Part shown: piece by piece, positions 32,246 through 35,246 of the stretch
Layout of the letters: each line of letters starts with the position of its first letter
Numbering within the stretch: the stretch's first letter is position 1
From: Anaerovibrio sp.
GTDB lineage: Bacteria > Bacillota > Negativicutes > Selenomonadales > Selenomonadaceae
Direction of reading: 5' to 3'
Length of the DNA: 35,246 bases
Assembly: GCA_017475925.1 (NCBI GenBank)
Contig: JAFVER010000096.1
Location: 1-35,246 of the forward strand
The notes under the pieces: generated by a model
Seen by the model: the letters and a program-made list of their open reading frames with translations, nothing else
Told to the model about the DNA's origin: nothing
Database searches by the model: none
Made by a program: the position numbers and the translations under genes

Positions 32246-33116
32246 CAGTATTATGCATAGTGTTTGGCAGAAGATAGATGCCCATTTAAACAATGTAGCA
32301 TTTTATCAGACGGTGTTCTCCCTTCCCTTTGCTTATATGGCTGCCTTTTTGGCTGCTGATGGACGACCGGATATTATGGTGATGGTTTGGATTACCCTGA
32401 CCATTGTAGCAGCCCGTAGCGCAGCTCTGGCGTTGGATAATCTGATTGATTTAAAGTATGATGTGGATCAGCCACGGTTTAAGGGGCGGCCAATGGTGGC
32501 CGGGCAGCTGAATAAACGGGATATATACCTGTTGGTGGCTATTTGCTTTGCTGTGCTGATTTTCGCTGTATTACAATTAAATCCTATCTGTATAAAGCTG
32601 TTACCTATTGCAGCACTTCCCTTTATTATTTATCCGTATATGAAGCGGGTTACCTGCTTTTGCCACTATATCTGCGGTGTAGCAGTGGCCATGGCACCGG
32701 CTGGGGGCTGGGTGGCTGTTAGTGGCGAAATCTCCTGGCCTATGATAGTTCTCTGTCTGGCGGTGGCTTTGTGGATAGGGGGCTTTGACGTGGTCTATGG
32801 GGCTCAGGATGAACAGTTTGATAAGGAGCATGGTCTTCATTCTATGGCTACGGCCTTAGGGGCAAAAAGGGCTCTTTGGCTGGCTATGTTGACCCATGTT
32901 GCAGCGCTGGGGATTTTTGTCTATCTAGGACTATTGCTGCATCTGGGGGTTTTATATTATGTTGGTGTGTTGGTAGCGGCTGCAGTGCTTTATTATCAGC
33001 ATCGGATTATTCATCTAAAGGGCTTTGGGGTGTTTACCAAAGAATATTATATGAGGAACGGAATCGTGTCTGTGGCAATGTTTTTCTTTACCTTGGCCAG
33101 TGTTTTTTTGAAGTAA
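32238..33116 (+). CDS. UbiA-family prenyltransferase (menaquinone pathway)
   Basis: A 292-aa polytopic membrane prenyltransferase with about 8-9 helices. The two Asp-rich motifs are ALDNLIDLKYDVDQPRFKGR (NxxDxxxD) and GFDVVYGAQDEQFDKEHGLH. It attaches a polyprenyl tail to an aromatic acid before decarboxylation. TTG 32238 is preferred as start because AAGGAG lies 7 nt upstream and the protein then resembles family N-termini; an in-frame ATG at 32214 lies deeper inside the UbiD gene without a ribosome site. It ends the tat/quinone operon. Confidence 0.9.
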   Translation: MTDSIMHSVWQKIDAHLNNVAFYQTVFSLPFAYMAAFLAADGRPDIMVMVWITLTIVAARSAALALDNLIDLKYDVDQPRFKGRPMVAGQLNKRDIYLLVAICFAVLIFAVLQLNPICIKLLPIAALPFIIYPYMKRVTCFCHYICGVAVAMAPAGGWVAVSGEISWPMIVLCLAVALWIGGFDVVYGAQDEQFDKEHGLHSMATALGAKRALWLAMLTHVAALGIFVYLGLLLHLGVLYYVGVLVAAAVLYYQHRIIHLKGFGVFTKEYYMRNGIVSVAMFFFTLASVFLK

Positions 33117-33120
33117 TAAA

Positions 33121-33226
33121 GCCTTCCCCTTTGGGGAAGGTGCCGAGCTTGCGAGGCGGATGAGGTGTTACAGCCTTGGTTCTCTCAGTTAGACTACTGG
33201 CTGAGGGGGGAACCAATGCGGAATTA
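33121..33226. repeat. REP-like intergenic palindromic element
   Basis: CCTTCCCC-TTT-GGGGAAGG (33122-33140) is a perfect 8-bp hairpin followed by TGCCGAGC and a GGCGGATGAGG tail, and then a second imperfect palindrome (TTGGTTC ... GAACCAA). GGGGAAGGTGCC (33133-33144) recurs in inverted orientation at 34594-34605. This resembles multicopy GC-rich intergenic repeats of gut Firmicutes. There is no T-tract, so it is not a simple terminator. Confidence 0.6.
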
Positions 33227-33242
33227 AAGTTGGAGGTAAGTT

Positions 33243-34100
33243 ATGACGGCAAGATTATTGGAGGGCAAATACTATGCAGCTAAAATTCGTGAGGAGGCAG
33301 GCCACAGGGCTGCTCAGTTAAAAGAAAAATACGGAATCACTCCAGGCTTGGCAGTTATTATTGTAGGGGAAAATCCAGCCTCTCAGGTATATGTACGGAA
33401 CAAGCATAAGGCCTGCACTGAGCTTGGCTTTTATTCCGAGGGAGTGGAAATGCCTGAAACCACTACCCGCGAGGAGCTTCTTGCTGAAATCAACCGTCTT
33501 AACAATGACCCTAAAATTCATGGTATTTTGGTTCAGCTGCCACTGCCGAAGGCTTTGCAGCCTTACGAGTCTGAGGTGCTGGAGGCCATAAATCCATTGA
33601 AGGATGTTGATGGCTTCCATCCAGTAAATGTAGGCCGTCTGGTAACTGGTCAGAAGTCACTGGTGCCATGCACGCCCCATGGCTGTATCCGAATGCTGGA
33701 GCTGGCTGAAATTCCCATGGAGGGCGCCAGGGCGGTAGTCATTGGTCGCAGTAATATTGTAGGTAAGCCAATGCTTCATCTCCTGCTTAGTCATAACGCT
33801 ACTGTTACGGTTTGTCATTCCAGAACCAAAAATCTGGCCGAAGTGGTCAAGGAGGCTGATATAGTGGTGGCGGCTGTAGGAAAACCGAAGTTTGTCACAG
33901 CTGATATGATAAAGCCGGGGGCTACGGTAATTGATGTGGGGATAAACCGCATTGCACCAAAGAAGTTGGTGGGGGATGTGGATTTTGACGCAGTTAAGGA
34001 AGTAGCCGGTGCCATCACCCCTGTTCCGGGCGGCGTGGGTCTGCTCACCATCGCTATGCTGATGCAGAATACTGTTGACGCAGCAGAAATGCAGCTCTAG
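33243..34100 (+). CDS. folD: Methylenetetrahydrofolate dehydrogenase / methenyltetrahydrofolate cyclohydrolase
   Basis: FolD interconverts 5,10-methylene-, 5,10-methenyl- and 10-formyl-tetrahydrofolate with NADP. The 285-aa length is normal. The catalytic Lys lies in YVRNKHKAC (about 52-60). [10 protein letters not shown] and [12 protein letters not shown] shape the folate site, and [18 protein letters not shown] is the NADP-binding/family signature, followed by TVCHSRT. The C-terminal [20 protein letters not shown] is also diagnostic. GGAGG precedes the ATG. It is flanked upstream by a REP-like element and converges on the HTH-like gene 6 bp away. Confidence 0.97.
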   Translation: MTARLLEGKYYAAKIREEAGHRAAQLKEKYGITPGLAVIIVGENPASQVYVRNKHKACTELGFYSEGVEMPETTTREELLAEINRLNNDPKIHGILVQLPLPKALQPYESEVLEAINPLKDVDGFHPVNVGRLVTGQKSLVPCTPHGCIRMLELAEIPMEGARAVVIGRSNIVGKPMLHLLLSHNATVTVCHSRTKNLAEVVKEADIVVAAVGKPKFVTADMIKPGATVIDVGINRIAPKKLVGDVDFDAVKEVAGAITPVPGGVGLLTIAMLMQNTVDAAEMQL

Positions 34101-34106
34101 ATTCAT

Positions 34107-34535
34107 TTATTCTACCAGCTTGCTTTCTCCCAGTTTGTCTAACAGCAGATTGGTTTCAATTACGGTCAATTTATTTTCCAGTGCATACAAAATCACACTG
34201 TCCCAGCTGTTACGGGCGTATAGCTTCTCTGCTTTTGCATAATATAAAAAGTGCTGGGCTTCGTCGGTGGTCAGCTGCATGGCAAGGGCCAGGGCAAGCA
34301 CTTTGTTGCGGGAGGCTTTTTTACGACCGGCAAAAATGTGATAAGCATAGATTTTGTCTAAATTTGATTTTTCAATTACCAGGGCTTTGTTAAGCCCCTT
34401 TTCTTTTATCAGCTTTTCCAGGTGTTCAGCCAAGGTATCATTGCTTAATTCAGAATTATTTGTAGTCAGATAATCCTCTATTCGTTTGGACTCCTTGAGC
34501 TCGTGCTCCAGCTTTTCAGTATCTTTGTTGGTCAT
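34107..34535 (-). CDS. Small HTH-like protein associated with the kinase gene
   Basis: The 142-aa protein has a charged N-terminal segment (about 1-35), then a helix-turn-helix-like region (about 36-90: LAEHLEKLIKEKGLNKALVI through KIYAYHIFAGRKKASRNKVL, reminiscent of XRE domains) and a helical C-terminus (TTDEAQHFLYYAKAEKLYAR). A GGAGGTG site lies 10 nt before the ATG at 34535. It is divergent from the protein-kinase gene. Small XRE-like proteins are often seen near such kinases, so it may be a regulator or a phosphorylation target; this is inference. Confidence 0.8.
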   Translation of the reverse strand: MTNKDTEKLEHELKESKRIEDYLTTNNSELSNDTLAEHLEKLIKEKGLNKALVIEKSNLDKIYAYHIFAGRKKASRNKVLALALAMQLTTDEAQHFLYYAKAEKLYARNSWDSVILYALENKLTVIETNLLLDKLGESKLVE

Positions 34536-34590
34536 GGGAACAACACCTCCAGTTTTGCATACCCCTTCCGCCTCACTTTATACAATGCAG

Positions 34591-34743
34591 TTTGGCACCT
34601 TCCCCCAGGAAGGCAGGGGGAAATGGGCACCCGGTGCATACTATACCTTGTCCCCATTGGGTGGAATAAAGGGGGAGAATTCAGCATTATGCATTACGAA
34701 TTCCGCATTAACTATATTACACCTTCCCATAGAAAGCAAGGTG
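34591..34743. repeat. Mosaic of REP-like palindromes between the HTH-like and kinase genes
   Basis: GGCACCTTCCCC (34594-34605) is the reverse complement of 33133-33144. It is followed by further GC-rich half-palindromes, by an ATTATGCATTACGAATTCCG-type stretch common in intergenic repeats, and by CACCTT/AAGGTG (about 34720-34743). The gap 34536-34767 therefore appears to be repeat-derived apart from the two leaders. Confidence 0.5.
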
Positions 34744-34767
34744 AAATCCGTGGACAAGCAAGTTGAT

Positions 34768-35184
34768 ATGACTTCAGCCCATCTGGCTGAGGAATATATA
34801 CAAAACAAATATGAAAAGGTGCGCCTGCTCCACCAGACAGAGAAAGCAGAGGTATGGCTGGCCACTGACACTACAGGCAGCTTTGTGGTCATAAAGTATA
34901 TTAAGCTGGCCAATCTGCCTTATTCGTCACTAAAAGCAATGGGAAAATCCCTTTGGCCGGAGGTTATTTACTGTGCAGAGGATGAAGCCTCTACCATTGT
35001 GGTGGAGGAATTTATTAATGGTAAATCCTTTGAAGAATTGCTGGAAAGCAAAAGGTATTTGACGGAAACAAGGGCAAGGGAGCTGTTGTTACAGTTTTGT
35101 GATGGGCTTATTATGCTCCACAGGAAAGGAATTATTCATCGTGACATAAAAACATCGAATATTATTTTGCAATATGTTGGCTGA
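34768..35184 (+). CDS. Ser/Thr protein kinase, N-terminal part ending at an in-frame TGA
   Basis: The frame encodes a eukaryotic-like kinase fold: a degenerate Gly-loop region (LLHQTEKAEVWLATD, 20-34), the ATP-site Lys (VVIKYI, K43) and the catalytic loop HRDIKTSNIIL (H124, D126, K128, N131). It stops at TGA 35182-35184, immediately after the catalytic loop and before the metal-binding Asp of the activation segment, so this 138-aa product would be inactive. The same frame continues after the stop with kinase sequence (see 35185-35246). The start is uncertain: ATG 34768 is preferred; GTG 34741 and GTG 34750 are alternatives, but 34741 lies in a repeat hairpin. Confidence 0.75.
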   Translation: MTSAHLAEEYIQNKYEKVRLLHQTEKAEVWLATDTTGSFVVIKYIKLANLPYSSLKAMGKSLWPEVIYCAEDEASTIVVEEFINGKSFEELLESKRYLTETRARELLLQFCDGLIMLHRKGIIHRDIKTSNIILQYVG

Positions 35185-35246
35185 CATGATTTTTTCAGGC
35201 TGATAGATTATGAAGCTGCCCGAATTGTAAAGGAAGAACAAAAGGA
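35185..35246 (+). pseudogene. Continuation of the kinase frame beyond the TGA, running off the window
   Basis: In the same reading frame as the upstream kinase, the bases after the TGA read HDFFRLIDYEAARIVKEEQK. RLIDYEAAR corresponds to the kinase DFG region (metal-binding Asp, with YE in place of FG). The kinase therefore appears interrupted by a nonsense codon or a small insertion: nine positions, counting the stop, lie between NIIL and RLID where about six are usual. A sequencing error or polymorphism cannot be excluded. Confidence 0.65.

Noticed and set aside
33122..33140. Terminator after the UbiA gene
   Set aside because: The hairpin is strong but has no T-tract, and its sequence recurs elsewhere, so a repeat element is the better explanation.
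35182..35220. Selenocysteine insertion at the kinase TGA
   Set aside because: No convincing bacterial SECIS hairpin follows, kinases of this type are not known selenoproteins, and TGA is an ordinary stop for other genes here.

Overview
The window looks like a chromosome segment from a diderm Firmicute of the class Negativicutes (Selenomonas/Anaerovibrio-like; the genus is inference). The main evidence is an outer-membrane porin with one N-terminal S-layer-homology (SLH) domain and a C-terminal aromatic residue (27808-29319), the OmpM-type architecture that ties the outer membrane to peptidoglycan in this class. It sits among Firmicute-type genes and an anaerobic fumarate/succinate respiratory module. 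Strong GGAGG-type ribosome-binding sites, several TTG/GTG starts and moderate GC fit this. No tRNA, rRNA, CRISPR array, phage or intact insertion sequence was recognised.

Layout. 1-1340 (minus): an unidentified partial gene and a P-type-ATPase-like protein that has lost its catalytic aspartates. 1491-6821 (plus): ispE, a GntR/FCD regulator, glmU, prs and a class I aminotransferase. 6877-7570: a MntA/HepT-type nucleotidyltransferase/HEPN pair. 7805-9310: an NhaC-type antiporter ending in a perfect 18-bp-arm terminator. 9508-11210: a YbgC-like thioesterase, a membrane-anchored unknown and a CofE-like ligase homologue. 11442-13257: the overlapping set rph, XTP pyrophosphatase and YfcE/MJ0936 phosphodiesterase. 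13488-18270: two-subunit class I fumarase plus succinate dehydrogenase/fumarate reductase C-A-B. 18412-20638: an AmmeMemoRadiSam pair. 20646-20939: an array of 3.5 units of about 83 bp. 20972-25725: an LtaS-like sulfatase-fold transferase, an NagZ-like GH3 enzyme, a polyprenyl diphosphate synthase and tatA copy 1. 25726-26563: 838 bp without a gene that looks like a structured, terminated RNA. 26564-29319: a Tat-exported HD-like protein and the SLH porin. 29489-33116: tatA copy 2, tatC, a UbiD-type decarboxylase and a UbiA-type prenyltransferase. 33243-34535: folD and a convergent small HTH-like protein. 34768-35246: a Ser/Thr kinase interrupted by an in-frame TGA.

How the genes fit together. 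Fumarase and the quinone-linked dehydrogenase/reductase form a malate-fumarate-succinate module. The prenyl synthase, UbiD and UbiA homologues would supply menaquinone. The Tat genes are interleaved with these and flank a twin-arginine substrate of unknown function. IspE, GlmU, the porin, the LtaS-like enzyme and the GH3 enzyme serve isoprenoid and envelope metabolism.

Most worth a second look: the catalytically dead P-type-ATPase-like protein, the Tat-exported HD-like protein inside the tat cluster, the structured RNA candidate, the hairpin repeat array whose odd unit keeps its stem by compensatory change, and the interrupted kinase.
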